Assembly (NCBI RefSeq): GCF_963678635.1
Contig: NC_087063.1
Span: 19,739,220 to 19,803,219, forward strand
Reading direction: 5' to 3'
Length of the DNA: 64,000 nt
Origin: Symsagittifera roscoffensis
Taxonomy: Eukaryota > Xenacoelomorpha > Acoela > Convolutidae
The position numbers were made by a program, and so were the translations under genes. The notes beneath the pieces are model-generated. The model searched no databases. It was not told where the DNA came from and was given only the letters and a program-made list of their open reading frames with translations. Of this stretch, positions 44,843-58,439 are shown in pieces (within the stretch, counting starts at the first letter, position 1; each line of letters starts with the position of its first letter).

Positions 44843-47458
44843 CGTGGGCTAAAAAAAATTATTATTTTGAGACTGAAAAGCGGTGGTATGGGGTTGTTCT
44901 ATAATTTGTTCATATGTATTATCATCTTGTGAATGATGTGTCATTATATGTTGTATGGGACTTTGCGATATGTTTGGTCTAAAATTTGGGGTATGTGTTA
45001 TTGCTAGGTTTCGGAAATTACGTGCGACTAAGGATAATGGATGGTTATGTGGTAGGGGTGGCAGCTGTGGTGCTGTAGGCGTTACTTCTATATTATTATG
45101 TTCTTCGTTGTACGTGTTCTGTGTTGTTGCTATTTTTGTATTATATTCTTTGATTTGTGCGTCTAGAAGAATTTTGTTAATTGATGATAAAAAAATTCCA
45201 AAAAATCCTGCAAATAGTATGCGTGCTACACTTGCTTGTCTATTTACGTGTGTGTGTATAGCACATGTGTTGTAGATTCCTTTTAAAAGTGAAAAAAGAA
45301 ATCCTATAAAGTTAAACATTGCGTATAGGATAGTTAATTTTTCTAAGATGTAATAGGGCCATCCTAGAAAATCGAGAATTTCAATTTTTAGTGTAACAAA
45401 GCTAAAAATATTTATGGGTGAAACATCTTGTGGTCTGTATTTTTCACCGTTTAGATATATATAGTCTTTAATGTCTTTAAAATATCCGCTATAATCTTGT
45501 GTATAGATATCTGCAAATCCTGCTGTTTCGGCAAGTTTGCGTAAGTTTTGGTCAATTGATTGTCTTTGTATAGTGTCCATTTGTGTTAATAATTCCTGGA
45601 ATTGTTGTGTTCTAATGTGATGTTGGATATCAGATTTTGAATATATTCCAATTGATTGTAAATCAATATTTGGGTTACGAGCAATAGCTCTGATGCTTTC
45701 GGGTGAAAATTTTTTGAGTGATTGCATTAATGTGGGGTATGAGGTTAGAAGATAATATTTATCTTCATCAGGGTTCAATTGTACTACATTGTGGCTATTC
45801 TCTGATCCACATGGGACTGCGGTATCCCAAAAATATGTTCGTCTTGAAAGTGTGTCAACAAAATGTACTTCATTTTTATAAAAGATAGGGATTCTTTTAT
45901 AGCATCTTTTATCTTCAAAAACATATAGTGGTGATACTTTTTTGGTACAAGTATAAAATCATAAGATGTTTCCTTCGTAGTCTAGAAAATTTGATCTATT
46001 GCCTCATAGTAAATATCCTGCGTAGGGTATTTTTAATACTGCTAGTGCAAGTGATTGTAGGATTTGTGTCCTTTCTAATTCGCATAGTTGGTGAAGTGTT
46101 TCTAATTCGGAGAGTTACATCTCTTGAAAAATTCGACTAATCGTATAGTCTAAATTCATATCTAAGTGGATATCATAGTGGATATTACCAAAATAAGAAT
46201 TATTCATTAGTGATAGTTCTTGTAAACGTATGCTTCTAGTGTCATGTGGCTTTAGATGTCCACCAGGTTGACCATTACTTTTTTGAAAGTTAACTGGTAT
46301 ATATGATGTTCCTTCTTGTAGAGGATGACTTGTGGCATAGGGGTCAATTTTTATTTTTCCAGTGGTCATGTCGTAACCTTTTTCGTATTCAATTAATATT
46401 TCAGAATATTGGGTTTTGTGAAGTGGGTTTCTGTATTTGCATGCGAGTTCTGTTTCTTGATGTATTTGAAAACGTGTTAATTTATTTTCTATACTATGGA
46501 TATTTCGAAAATCAGTACTTTGTTTTCGTGATGGATTGACCTGTTCAAATGGAATTGTTTGTATAAAATATTTTTCGTGAAATTTTATCATTCGAGCGTG
46601 TATTTTTGCTACTTGAAATGTTGTACATGTATCTTCGGGAAACCAAACAATTGTTGCTTGTGTTCGTGTTGTAGGGTCACAATAACCTTGATCGTTTTTA
46701 CAAGGTAGTCTAATTCCTTGATAGATCATTGTGTTGTCAGATAAATCTCGTGTGAGTTGTATTTTTTCGAGTTGTATTTTCCAATCGAAAAACATTATTT
46801 CTTGATATCCTCTATTTTTTGTGTCTGCTTTGCAGTTTGATGGATTATTTATACCAATGTGTGGTATCCAGTGCTTATCGTGTATATCATAAGTTAATCT
46901 TCCATGTGTGCCGTTGTATGCGTATTTTTCATCTAATTTAATGTGTCCTTGATATCTTTCAAGTTCTGCTTGTTGTACAGAATCGGCAAAGACTTGAAAA
47001 TATACTAGTTTTCTGTCGGTGTTTTTATTTCTTGTGATGTTTAGTCTGAGTAGCTCGTTTTTACAATCATCAGGATTTAGATGTAGAAGTCGTTCTATAT
47101 TACTTTGGTAGAATGATTCATGGTCAAGTCGGTTTTTATTTCCGTTTGAAACTTGTGAACAATGTACTTTCTTTTCGGAGAATGTTGCTGTAAATTTATA
47201 TCCTATGACTGTTGTTGCTCGGGCTTTTGAATATAGTGTCGCTATTACATTTGTAGTTTTTATAGCTTGTGGTTCCGTTTCGCATTGTGATACTTGATTT
47301 ATTGCATATTGGTGTAGTGTTTTTTGTTCATTTACTTCATAATCGTAATGTGTTACTAATAAGTCTTGGGGTCCTGTGCGGGGAGAACGATTTATGTTCT
47401 GATCGGAGATGATTAGAAAAAAGAGTTGGAGGAATATCATTATTTTTAAAATATACAT
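44839..47458 (-). pseudogene. ORF C envelope-like glycoprotein, broken copy
   Basis: It has the same ATG as in copy 1 (47456-47458), inside the end of ORF B. The ectodomain start is open at 46115-47458 and the membrane-proximal and transmembrane part at 44849-45778. Between them are in-frame stops, including a Ser-codon change at 46115-46117 and a Trp-to-stop change near 45960. At the 3' end one extra T in a T run shifts the last codons, so the ATGA overlap with D is lost in this copy. Confidence 0.8.
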
Positions 47459-48779
47459 GTATATGATAATCCTGAGTACGGGTTATAAAATGTTATGTAA
47501 CCAATTGTCTTTTTGGTATATCTGTCGTATTTATATATTACTTCAGTTGTTATGAATGGTGGTGGTAGTGATTGAGCTGTTATATTTGGTGGGTTTAATG
47601 GGTAAGGATGCTGAGCAATGTTGTTTAGTTTAACCGTGATTTCAAATTTTAATTGTAGACTATTTTGTTGGAGTATTTGGATGTTATGTTCACGAATGTC
47701 TTCGTGGATGTCTTGTCTATACTGTAATCTATGAAGTGCCCAGTTGTGGAGTCGTTTACTTTCTGGGTGCTGTCCAAATAATGGTGGGGGTGCTGTGAAT
47801 GTGTTCCAGTCTAATCTTAAAGGGATATTTGTTGATGATTGTTCTCGATATCTAGCGTCGAGGTTATTTGGGAAATTTAAAGGGAAAGGCGTCGGTGAAA
47901 TCTGGCTTATTGATGGTGTTGACGGTAGTGATAATGTTTCTGGTAGTGATGATGATGTTGTTGTATCCGTAGAAATATCTATTGGATTATTTATTAAATT
48001 TGGTTCACCTCGTGTGAATGATTGTGTTGTCCATTATGGTAGTCGTGATGTTTGGTTTTGGGGGTTGAATGGATTTTCACGTATTTGTTCAGATGTTGGT
48101 GTTGAACCTAAGTAATCTGAGGGTAGACTTGAGGTGCTACGTTGTGAAAGAAGTGTAGGGGTTTCTGGTAAAATGCTAATTGGGTTTTCCGGAGTAGTTG
48201 GTGATGGGGATTGGGGTAAATCAAAATGAACTCGATGGGTTTGAAAATTCCTATTTCGTCGTGGATGTATAATTTGTCTATTTATTTCAACTGTATTTTG
48301 GTTTTGACTAATATTTCTGATTCTACTTAATTCTTGTGGTAGTGTTGGGTACAAGTTATATGTTGGTTCACTTAGAGGTGCCTGTCGCTGAACTGGTTCT
48401 AATGATTCAAATAGGCGAACGTGTCGTTCTTCAAAAGTGGATGGGTTATCTTGGAAAGAAATTCGTGTAGATGTTTGGGGGTTTTGGGTAGTTGTAGGTA
48501 TTGTCGGGTTTTCTTGGGATGATGTCAGTGAAGACTGACTGTGTGATTGTTGGTTAGCAATTTTTGATTGAGGGTTTTTTGATTGATTTCTTTTAGTGAA
48601 AAATTTATGTTCATTGTAGTATTCTTCAAGAAAAAGAATTAAAAGGATTGTTGCTAAGGCGAATGTTATAATTGCCTTTTTTTACATTAGCATATTGTCA
48701 ATATTAGGGATGATAAAAATGTTATAAAAATTACAAATAGTAAAAAAATATCTGTTCTACTAAAAATGGTTCGAATCAT
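47446..48779 (-). pseudogene. ORF B, broken copy, membrane and P/S/T-rich parts in one frame
   Basis: It starts at ATG 48777-48779, directly after the ORF A stop, and ends at TAA 47446-47448 inside the ORF C start. The first 30 codons are open; then a TAA and a 1-nt deletion near 48680-48690 break the frame. After them the frame runs from the second hydrophobic segment straight into the P/S/T-rich body with no break, which copy 1 lacks. A Tyr-to-stop change near 48034 cuts it again. Confidence 0.65.
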
Positions 48780-49007
48780 TTAAATAATTTTTGGGTTTTC
48801 GTACCTGTGAATATGATCAATGACTTGGGAAAGTTGGAGATATATTTCAAATAGCGAGTAGAAAATTAAAAATATATTGCAAAAAATGATTAAAATTATT
48901 ATGAAAGCTTCAAAAGTATCAAAGAGAAATATGAATAAAAGTTTAAATATTGTTAAAAAGTTTATGAAAATGTTGAAAATTATGTTGACTGATTGAGAGA
49001 AGAGCAT
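48780..49007 (-). CDS. ORF A, 75-aa hydrophobic protein (copy 2)
   Basis: It has an ATG at 49005-49007 and a TAA at 48780-48782. It is the same length and hydrophobic pattern as the copy 1 protein, with the same MLFSQSV start and a different C-terminal end. Here the stop and the ORF B ATG are adjacent (TAAATG) instead of overlapping. Confidence 0.55.
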   Translation of the reverse strand: MLFSQSVNIIFNIFINFLTIFKLLFIFLFDTFEAFIIILIIFCNIFLIFYSLFEIYLQLSQVIDHIHRYENPKII

Positions 49008-49599
49008 TTAAGAAATGGCTTCGTGGTCGAATATTTTTTGTTATTTGGGGCGATTTTCAAGTGTGGTCGAATTATTTATTGATTTTTTGACAAGTGGGTT
49101 GAGTTTTGGGAAAAATTGTTGGGGGCGAATTTTATGGTGTTAGGGAGGTCTTCTTTGCTTTATTTTTATTTGTCAGTTGATCTGGGGTATTTTTGAGGTT
49201 TTTGTACTTTAGGCTAAATTGGTATGGTCGTACTTTTGCTTTAGGCTAATTTAACGTTTTTGTTTGGGGGGTTTTTGTGGTCTGAATTGGGAAAATATTG
49301 TTGATTTTTGCGTTATTAGATAAGGGAGGGTTATGATATTATGGTGGTATTTATTTTAGTTGTCAAGATTTAGCAGGTTGCTTATTTTTGACCTGGAGGT
49401 TGTAAAGTTATAGTTATAGATATGCCTGGAGTTTAATATCTTTCGTCTAATTGGTTTGTGTTAGAGTTATATAAGGTGACGGATTGAATGAATCCTATTG
49501 GCTAATTTTGAAGTAGAATCGCTGCGTGTTTGCAGCATGTTATTTTGAAAAATGAAGATTCAAAATGTTTCAAAGGTGCAAAGAGTATTAATTTTAAAA
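49008..49599 (-). other. Pol-to-ORF A spacer of copy 2
   Basis: It aligns with 11135-11731 of copy 1; no ORF. It shares the TTAGATAAGGGAGGG and CCTGGAGGT segments, so the spacer is an inherited part of the element. Confidence 0.5.
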
Positions 49600-52500
49600 T
49601 TAAAGCTGTTTTTGAAATTCAACTTTCTTTAATATTTTAGATTGTGGGATAAATGTTTTGTAGTTTTTACGTGGTTGATTTCTAAGTCGTGATGACTCTC
49701 TATGTTCTGATTTCTCGACTTGTTCTTGAGGTATAATTTTTTCTATCATTTTTCTATTTTTACTTTCTTTTTGATGTGTTTTTTCATCTAGATTTTTTGT
49801 ATTATTTTTGGTTGTAGTTGGTTTTTTATTTTGTTTTTCAAGGTGAATGTCGTTTTGTTCATTTATTTCGTTTTCCATATGTGGGTGATTTTGAATAACT
49901 TTTAAACTTGTGAAAGAATATAATTGAGTTAGTTCGCGTAGTGCGTATTCTTTTGGGTAGTAAGGCAATAGATTGTTTCTATGTTGAACAATTTCTTTTT
50001 TGTCTGAATCGGTGAATTTATATGTTAAGTCTGTGGGTTTGGCGATTATTTGGTATGGTCCTTTACGAAGGGGTTGTAATTTTTTAGAAATTCCTTTTTG
50101 GGTATTAAAATTTGGTATTAAGACAAATGTTCCAATTTTTAAATCTGAGACTGGTGTAAAGCGTGAATTTATTTGATCATTAATGTTCTGCCTTTGTAAC
50201 AATTGTTTTGTTACTTTTTGATAAATTTCATTGTGTTTTTTATCTCTATTTAAAATCCATTCGGTGTGTGTACCGGAGGCTAATTTAAGGATTTGTGGGT
50301 GATGAAAATGATCTTCATCATGTGTGTGTAAAGGTAGGTTATAACAAATTGAGTCTTTATTTGGTTGGCAAGGACCTTGTGTATTTTTATGATAATTTGC
50401 TGTAAACATAATTGGTTTACGTGGCTTTTGATTAAAAACCATTTCGTATGGTGAAATTCCTAGAGTTGTCGTAATTTGTGAATTATATGCTAAGGGAAAT
50501 AATTTTACATCTGCTGACCATTCTGTGTATCTTGTATCATTTCCATTTATGATACATCTAAGATATTCTTGTAGTGAACGGTTCATACCTTCGACTAAAC
50601 CGTTAGTCCAAGGTGCATGAGATGTACGCGGTTTGTGCTTAATGTTGTATAAATGACATAATGTGATGATTTCATTATTTATGAATTCTGTACCGTTGTC
50701 TGTGACTAAAATTTCGGGTAATCCGAATTTGGCTATCCAGTGTTCGTAAAGTGTTGTGTAAGCATAGTAAGCGTTACAATGTGGTACTGGGTTGAGTGCT
50801 ACATAGTGTGTGAATGCGTCAACAATTACCATAATGTAGGAGTTTCCTTCAGAGGATGGTGAAATTGGTCCTTTTGTATCAAATGATATACGGTGGTTAA
50901 AATATAAACTTTGTCCTTTAAAATCTTGTTTTTGTGCTATTTGTTTTTGATTTGGATAAGGTTTATTTAGCTGACATACTATTCAATCCTTGCATAGTAC
51001 TTTTATCCAAATTGGTGCATTTGGGAAGTAAAAATTTTGTGTAAAATTTGAATATGTTTTCTCTGATTAAGAGTGTCCTTTAATGTTTTGTGTATGTGAA
51101 ATGTTAAAAGCTATTAGAATCATACTTAAAGGGAGACAGGGAACTGTAGAATCGTTTAAATGATATTGTAGAAGGTCTGTGTTTTCGTTAATTGTTGTAT
51201 TATTAAATTTTCGAAAATATCGGAGTAGTAATTTATTTCCTAAAATTGTGGTATCTGCCTTTACGGGCTTAGTTTTGTATTTGTGCCATGATTTTAGTTG
51301 TCTAATTACTGGGTCAAGATTTTGATATTGTTTCAAGCTGTTAATTGTAATTTTATCTGTTGGAGGGAGAAAAATGTTTTCAATTTCTAATTTAGACAAG
51401 GGAATTGTGTCAAGTGAGTCATGTAGGTCAAAAACTTGATTTATTGTGTATTTTGAATCATTTGTTTGTGGTCCTGATAAATTTATTTTATCAGTTAAGT
51501 TTTCTTTTTCAATTAACGGAAAAAGGTCTTTTTTTATGCGAGTGGTGTTTTATTCGTTTTTGTTGAGTGTTACTTTGTATCCATTGTGAGTATGGAATTG
51601 GTTTGAAAGTTGATGTTCCAAGTAGATCAGCTTCGTAGTGGTTATTTTGGCAATCTAAGTAAAGTGGGAAGTGTTGGAGATTATTTATTTGTGATTGTTC
51701 AATGTCAGTTTTTAATGCATATTTGCATTCTAGTCGGGGTGATGTTTCGTCTTTTGCAAGGTAAAATTTTATATTTTTAGGTATTTCAACTGTAGTTTTT
51801 CGTGTAAGTAATTCAGGTGGTGTATTTCGACTTAATGTATCTGGTAATGCAAGATTCTTTCCTGCTGTCCAAACTATATGTAAATTCCATTAGTATTAAT
51901 TGAAATCTATAAACTCGATGATTTGGATTTGACTTTTGTGTAAAGAGAAAAATGATTGGTTTATGATCTGTGAATAGAACTGTTGGATGTTTTGATCCAA
52001 GTATTAGAAATTCATATTCTGTAAGTGTATAAATTATAGCTGTACATTCTCTCATTAGAGTTGAGAGTCGTAGCTCTGCTTGAGTGAATAATCGGGAATT
52101 TGCTGATATAAGGTTTATTTTAATTGTACCACTGTGTGATTGTAGTAATGCTGCGCCGATGCCAAAACTTGAAGCATCGCACATTGCGTAGAATGGTTGA
52201 TTTGGATCTGGGATTGTGTTTGAAATTTGTTCAGTTAAAAGTTTTTTAATTTCTTCAAATCGTGTTTGATGTTCAGTGGTCCATTCAAAATTATTTTGTT
52301 GTCTGAGGATAGTATAGAATGGTCTTAAATATAATTGCATTTTGTAAACGTACTTGCTTAAGAAATTTAACATTCCAAGGAATTCTTGGATTTTCTTTTT
52401 GTTTGTTGGTGGTTGAAGTTTTTGAATAGAATCAATGTGTGATTTTAATGGAGTGATTGTGTTTCTTTCTATGTTATGTCCTAAAAATTTAACTCGTGTT

Positions 52501-54560
52501 AAAAAGAAGTGTGATTTATCGGGGGCGGCCTTCAGATTTTTGTTCTGAAGTATTTTATGATAGTGTTCTAAAACTGTAAACATTTCTTCTTTTGTCTGTG
52601 ATTGCATAAAAACATCGTCTAAATAGGTGATTGCGTTTTTCTTAAGTATTAGTGGTCTAAAAATTTTACTCATAAAAGCTGAAAATGCTGCTGGTCCTAT
52701 GGATATTCCATAGAAGAGGCGATTGAATTCATATTGTTGATTTCCATTAACAAATTGTGTTAAACGTCGTGATTGTTCATCTAGTGGCATTCGATTGTAT
52801 GCACTATTCATGTCTGCGGTTGTAAAGTATTTTCCGTTTATTTTTGTTAAAATAACTTGTATTGGTTCAATAGGCCAATTGCATTTTGATTCGTCTATTA
52901 ATGAATTGATATATCTAGCGTCTAAAACTATTTTTAATGATTCTCTTTTGGCTAGGATGATAACAGGGTTAATAAATGTGTTACCTTTTGGTTGTTCTTT
53001 TTTGTTTACTGGTGAGATAATTTTGTATTGTTCTAAAATATCCAGTAATCTATTTACCTTATCGTGTAAATGAATTGGTACTTTACTTGCTCTTTGTTTT
53101 TTGAAAACCGCGTCAGGTTTTAACGGGAGATAGAGTGATGAACTGATTTTCCCAACATCAAATTTTAATGTTGCATAGATTGTTGAATATTTTAACAGTT
53201 GTTTCGCTAGTTCATCAAATTCGATTTGTGTAATTTGCGAGTGTTCAAAGTTAAACATCGTCAAAAATTGTTGTTGTTCTTTTGTGTAGTTTGTTATATT
53301 GAATGTTGGTTTAAAATATGGTGTTTTTGTGAAATAATCTGTGTTCCTCTTTTCATTGCTTATTATACTATCTATGGATAGTTCTTCGTTAAGAATTGTG
53401 GATTGACAAATATCTAATAATTGGAGTATATTATTTACGCGGTATGCTTTTTCATATACGGGTGATATTGTAGCGTTTGTTTCGCAATATCCTAAAAGTC
53501 CTAAGGGTAATGTTACTTGGTACGGTGTGTTGTTATACACATATAGCGAAATGATGTCTGAATTCGTATTTTTCAAATATTTTATAGATGAAATTGTGAT
53601 TTTGAAAATTTTATGAATAGGTTTAAACTCAAAGTCTGACATGAAGAGTTGTTGTTTATTTTGACTTTTGTCATATTGGTGAACTTGTTTTATCGAAAAG
53701 TTATATATGTTTCCTGATAGTGGTTTCAGGTAATTCCGTTGTTGGTTATATACTGGATAAAATTTTGAAAAGAATGGTGGTTGTTTATTTAATCTTTGAA
53801 AAAATGTTAGAGCTGATTTTTTGTTTTTGTGTATTTATCTTTGATTAGTAGTTTACTATTCAAGATGTTGATTGTTGGTATATATTTAGATATAAATGGT
53901 ATACCAATAATATTGTGTTTAATATCAGTGATATGAAATATTTGTTTAAATGGTTTGTTTAGAATTTTATTTTGCTCCATTTTTCTTGAGGGGAGGAGGA
54001 ATAATTGAACTTTTCCATAATTTATTAATGTTGATCCTTGTGCTCTTGCTAGTTTACTAGAGGTTGCAAGAGGCGTTAATTTTGGGTGTAATGTTTTGAT
54101 TTCATTCCATGTGGGAATGTTAATTATGTTTGATTCTGCTCCTGAATCAATTAAAAAATCAATTTCAAGATCTGGTGGTTGAAATTCGTTGTTTCTGGGA
54201 CTTTCTAAGAGAAATGGTATTGTCCAAATTTATTCTCTGGGTTGTTCTTTTTGTATATTTTGATAGATATGATTTGTATTTAAACATTTTGTTTCGTCGT
54301 TTTCGTTGGGTTTACATGCCGTGTTAATTTCGTTTATTTCTTTTGCAGTTTTTGTAGTATTGATGGGTTCAATGTGATCATTGTGAAGGAGTTCCAATTG
54401 ATTTTCATATATATGTGATGTAAAAGGTTGTTCATATATAATAGATTCGTAGTCGTTTTCGACTTCTATCATTTTTATGGAGATGGTATTTTCTGTATCA
54501 CTTTCTGTGTCTGATGATTCACAGTTTATTTGATTTAGTTGTAGTTCGTTACTTCCTGTG
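49600..54560 (-). pseudogene. pol: Ty3/gypsy-class pol, broken copy
   Basis: It is homologous to the intact pol of copy 1 along its length. Open pieces: N-terminus 54230-54472; RT and RNase H 51813-53642 (YLDD present); the spacer before integrase 51067-51399; and integrase core to C-terminus 49600-50832. The pieces lie in different frames, with at least two frameshifts and several stops, including one at the zinc finger near 51066 and a changed Cys region near 50986. It is not expected to give a full protein. Confidence 0.9.
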
Positions 54561-54599
54561 TCATCAATACCTGGGGGGTTTGATGTTTTTCTTCATTTG

Positions 54600-55050
54600 A
54601 CTGTACTTGATTAATATGACTTTGATGTTTTGGTGTACTACTTCTGTATCGATGTTTAGAATTATTATAATGGTTATTATTCCTATGTGGTGATTGGGAA
54701 TAATTTCTATATTGATTAGTATAACTTGAATTTCGATTTTGTGAATTATTCCGTGATCTGTTTTGATAATTATTATTTGATCTATGATAGTTTGATCTGT
54801 TATATGAATTATTTCTTGATCGATTGTTTGAGTAATTCTGATTTCGATTGTTTGAATAACTTCTATTTCGATTATGTGAATAGTTTCTATTTCTGTTATA
54901 TGATGAATTTCGTGATTGATTATTGGAATAGTGTTTATTTCTTGGGTTTGATTGTGAATTTGATCTTGAATAGTTATTTCGACTATTTGATCGATTATAA
55001 TGATTTTGTGAAGAATTCTGTGTATTTCTTCGTTCTGGTGATCTTCTTCC
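54600..55050 (-). repeat. Imperfect short repeats coding the N/S/R/Y-rich Gag tail
   Basis: Units of about 27-33 bp built on the plus-strand words CGATTGTTTGAATAA, TTTCTATTTCG and TTATATGAATTATTTC recur. In the Gag frame they encode repeated Asn, Ser, Arg and Tyr. The same repeats create the long false frames on both strands here. Confidence 0.65.
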
Positions 55051-55239
55051 TTAACTTGAGTTATATGGTGATTGATTTCTCGCGTAACTGGTGTTGTTCG
55101 GAAGTGGTTTTCCTGAATTGTTGTTACTGTATACATTTTTGTTTGGTAGATTTTGATCTTTCTTCGTGTATTGATAGAATGATTTATTTGGTTCTTTATA
55201 TTTTTGAGGTTTGTTTTGGTTATCCTGTTGCTTTTGTCT

Positions 55240-55281
55240 GCATTCGGATATACTATGTCCGTATCGTCGGCAATAATTACA
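55240..55281 (-). other. CCHC zinc knuckle coding segment (nucleocapsid)
   Basis: On the minus strand the codons read C-N-Y-C-R-R-Y-G-H-S-I-S-E-C, an exact C-x2-C-x4-H-x4-C. This marks the nucleocapsid part of Gag, which binds the element RNA. Confidence 0.85.
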
Positions 55282-58200
55282 CCATTTTTTGAAAGATGGT
55301 TTGCCTTTAAAATTTGGGTGTTGTTCGTAAATATTTAGTATTTCAGTGATTTTTTCAACTAAGTCTGTATCTGATTCCTGTATGTTATTGATATTTGTAG
55401 TGTTTGTTTCAATTGATTAACATATTGTAGTTTTAGATTTTCTGTTTCTTCAAGTTTCATTGTGATTTCCACTTGCTCTAGTTTGTCTACTAGTTTTTGA
55501 AAATCTAAATCTGGCTCTCGAATTGAAGAAGGATGAGATGCTCTCTTTTTTATTGCTATTTTCCTTAATTGAGGTTTTAAGGTCATCATTAAAATTTCTG
55601 TCATTTTTGTGTTTTTATAGTCATGTGTATTTAGTGAATATGCTTTTCGAACTAGTGTTTCGATACGTACTGCTAATTGTTTAATGGTTTCATTTGGTAA
55701 TCTGCGAATTTCATTACATAAAACTCTTTGGTGTTGTTTATTTCTTTCGGAGTCAAACATTTTTGAAAATTCTTGTGTAAATCTTTTCCAGTCTGATTTT
55801 ATTTCTATAGGTAATACTGAAAACCATTTTTGAGCTGCGCCATCTAAGGATGTTTGTATCAACGCTGTGCGTCGATGTATCCAATTTTGATGTAGTGGCG
55901 TATTAATTGGTTCAGGTCCTATATTTAAAATTAAATTTGCTGTTACTGCGTTTAAATAATCTTCTACAGAATAATCAGGGTCTGTTCCTGTGAATACCAT
56001 TAGTGGTTTATTTGATGTTATTGATGATCCACCCATAATGTATGGATTCATTGTCATCTGTAGTGACTCTGCGGCGTTTGGCATTTGCGAAAAATTTGAA
56101 AGTTGATTTTTTGTTATTTCGTGTTGCTGAAGGTAATATGGGAGTGGTATTTCATTTTGCATTTGAGTTGGTTGATACGAGTGAATAGTCATTGGGTTTT
56201 GTGGTTGAATTGGTTGAAAAGATTGTGTATTTATTGGATTTGACATGTGGATTGGTTGTTGACTTCGTGTATCTGTTGGATTTGGAGAAAAAATTCTATT
56301 AAATGTATGAGGTCGTCGCGATCCTTGTTTGCGATATTCTTGGGTATATGGTGCAAAAATGTCTGGTTGTAAATAATCATCGTCAGATGATAAGTAATCC
56401 GTTTGATGAGGTGCTTGCTTTTTATTTTTATTTTGTTGAAAGAATGGGTAATTTTTACTGTGGTCCTGTGAAGGACGTGAATTAGTCCGAAAATTTACTG
56501 AGTTGGTTGTTGTCATTGGGTTATCCCAATAGTGAGAACATACATGATTATTATTAGTCTTTCGTGGTGGATAGTTTGTTTTTGATGAATGTGCAAAAGT
56601 TGCAAAAGTGTTTCTTGTGAACGTTCTTCGTGGTTTTGATGGTACTGTCATAGGTCTATATGTTTAATAATCCATTTGTGAATATTTTGGAGCAACCGAT
56701 GGTTTAGCGGTTGATTGTAAGGTTACTTGTGCCAATGAAGGATTTGTATTTTTTGGTGTTGTTAAATTTGGATGTATTGGAGAAATACTTTGTTGTGTAG
56801 TTGTTGTTGTTTGAACAATTTCTTCATTTATGAAGTGTGATGGTGTTTGGATATCTTGTTATGTAAGATTTCTAGTTCCATTAAGGTTTTCATTGTGTTT
56901 GACGGTTGAATTTAAACTGTTATTTCGCGTATCGGGTAAAAATGTGTTGTAGTTTAATGGTGTTGCATCAATGGTTAGTGGTACTACTTTTACATAATCT
57001 CTTTGGTAAGATATTGTACTTATTGCTTGACTTGAGATTGATTGTGGAATATTTATAAATGCATGATGAGACCATTCAGGGTCCCAAACGTAGTCTGACT
57101 GTTCTGTAATGGCAGTATCATCATTTGGATTTTGAGGTCTGAAATTTTTTCTTGCTTGTGAAATTAAGTCTATATTGTGTGTGAAATAATCTATTATAAA
57201 CCATGCCAAAATTTTTTGTAAGTCATGTTTTGTGTGTTGTGAAACATCGTCTTTAGTGAAATTTTCTTTGATTATATGTAGGAAGGTTGAAAATAATGTG
57301 ATTTCCTGTCGTACTTTTGTATGTTTGGATGTTTCAGTTGGTGAGACATTGAAATTCTGTTTTTTCTAATATAGAAATATACGTATATATTATTGCAAAA
57401 AACTTCGTTAGTGAATATGGAGTTTGCTCTTTGTGAATTATGATATTGTATGCTTTTAATATATTCTAAGAATACTTTTGAAAATTCTAATTCAAGATCT
57501 TCTGTTTGAATTACATATTTTTGATGATTCGGATTTGGTGTGCTGAATTCTATTGTGTAGATTCCGTATTGTTTTGTTAAATTACATATATCTTTCAGAT
57601 AATGTTCAATAATTTGTCTTTTGATTTTTACATCTGGGAATTCTGCTTTACATGGGCTAATTCCGGGTTCAAACAATTTTAAGAGTAAATTCTTGCAAAA
57701 GTCATGTGATTGTGTTCAAGGGTTGGAGAATAGTAAATCGATCCACAAGGTTCAGGTATAATTAGAACGCAAGTAGTTCGTTAGATAATATTAGTCTAAT
57801 ATTAGTCTATATACTAAGTCTAAGATTTATCCTGGGTCTGGTAAGAAGAGGGTTCAAGTGAAGGATGAATAACCGAAGTTCTTCACTGTTTATCTTAATT
57901 TGAATGGTTAGTTTTTATAAAAAATTTCTATCAATCTTGGGTCGTTTGGAAGGGTTGGATATTGAATCGACGTTTGAGGTCGTTAGACACTTGCTAAGTG
58001 GGTGGGGAGAACAAAATTGTTCTTTTTGATCCAAGGATAGGCCTTGATGATCAGGTTTTAAATTTAGTGAAATAGAAAATTAATTAAGATCCAAGAATAA
58101 GCCTTGATGATCTGTTTTTAAAATTAAGTGAAAATTTAAGTTTAAAATTGTTTAAATTTATTTAAGAAAAACATTTAGTTTTTCAATGATATTAGTGAAC

Positions 58201-58439
58201 TTATGATTGCTGTTATGTTTAGGTGATAAAGCTGGAACAACAGATGATTTTATGATTACTAACAATTTATTGTCATGCTACTAATTTTTATTTTCATTTT
58301 CAATAAAAATGTTTCAAACATGTTTTATATAAGACTGCAGAAATTAAGAAAACGATCTGAGATCTTTTTATCAATCGTTATTGCATTTTAATAATTTTGT
58401 TTAGCGCCTGAAATGATCATGAAGATTGACTTCAAATTT

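Larger units (their letters stand above)
54560..57710 (-). pseudogene. gag: gag with capsid-like domain, CCHC knuckle and N/S/R/Y-rich tail, broken
   Basis: Pieces from N- to C-terminus: 57272-57676, 56859-57209, 55359-56651 and the region to about 54560. The third holds a retrotransposon Gag (capsid-like) domain with the LDGAAQKWFSVLP and W-x2-F pattern and a long helical end. A CCHC knuckle (C-x2-C-x4-H-x4-C) lies at 55240-55281. Then follows a low-complexity tail of repeated N/S-Y/R units (54600-55050). Breaks: a frameshift near 57290, stops near 56859 and 56668, a frameshift near 55400, and a TAA near 55054. No ATG is found for the first piece. By comparison with copy 1, the tail frame continues into pol without a shift apart from a 1-nt deletion here. 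Confidence 0.8.

Noticed and set aside
54564-55136. 190-codon minus-strand frame rich in Ile, Thr and His
   Set aside because: Shifted frame of the same Gag tail. The tail frame with Asn/Ser/Arg runs on from the CCHC knuckle and into pol, so this one is a shadow.
54726-55292. 188-codon plus-strand frame, Tyr/Phe/Asp-rich
   Set aside because: It lies exactly opposite the N/S/R/Y-rich Gag tail; its length comes from the short repeats. No homology pattern or start context.
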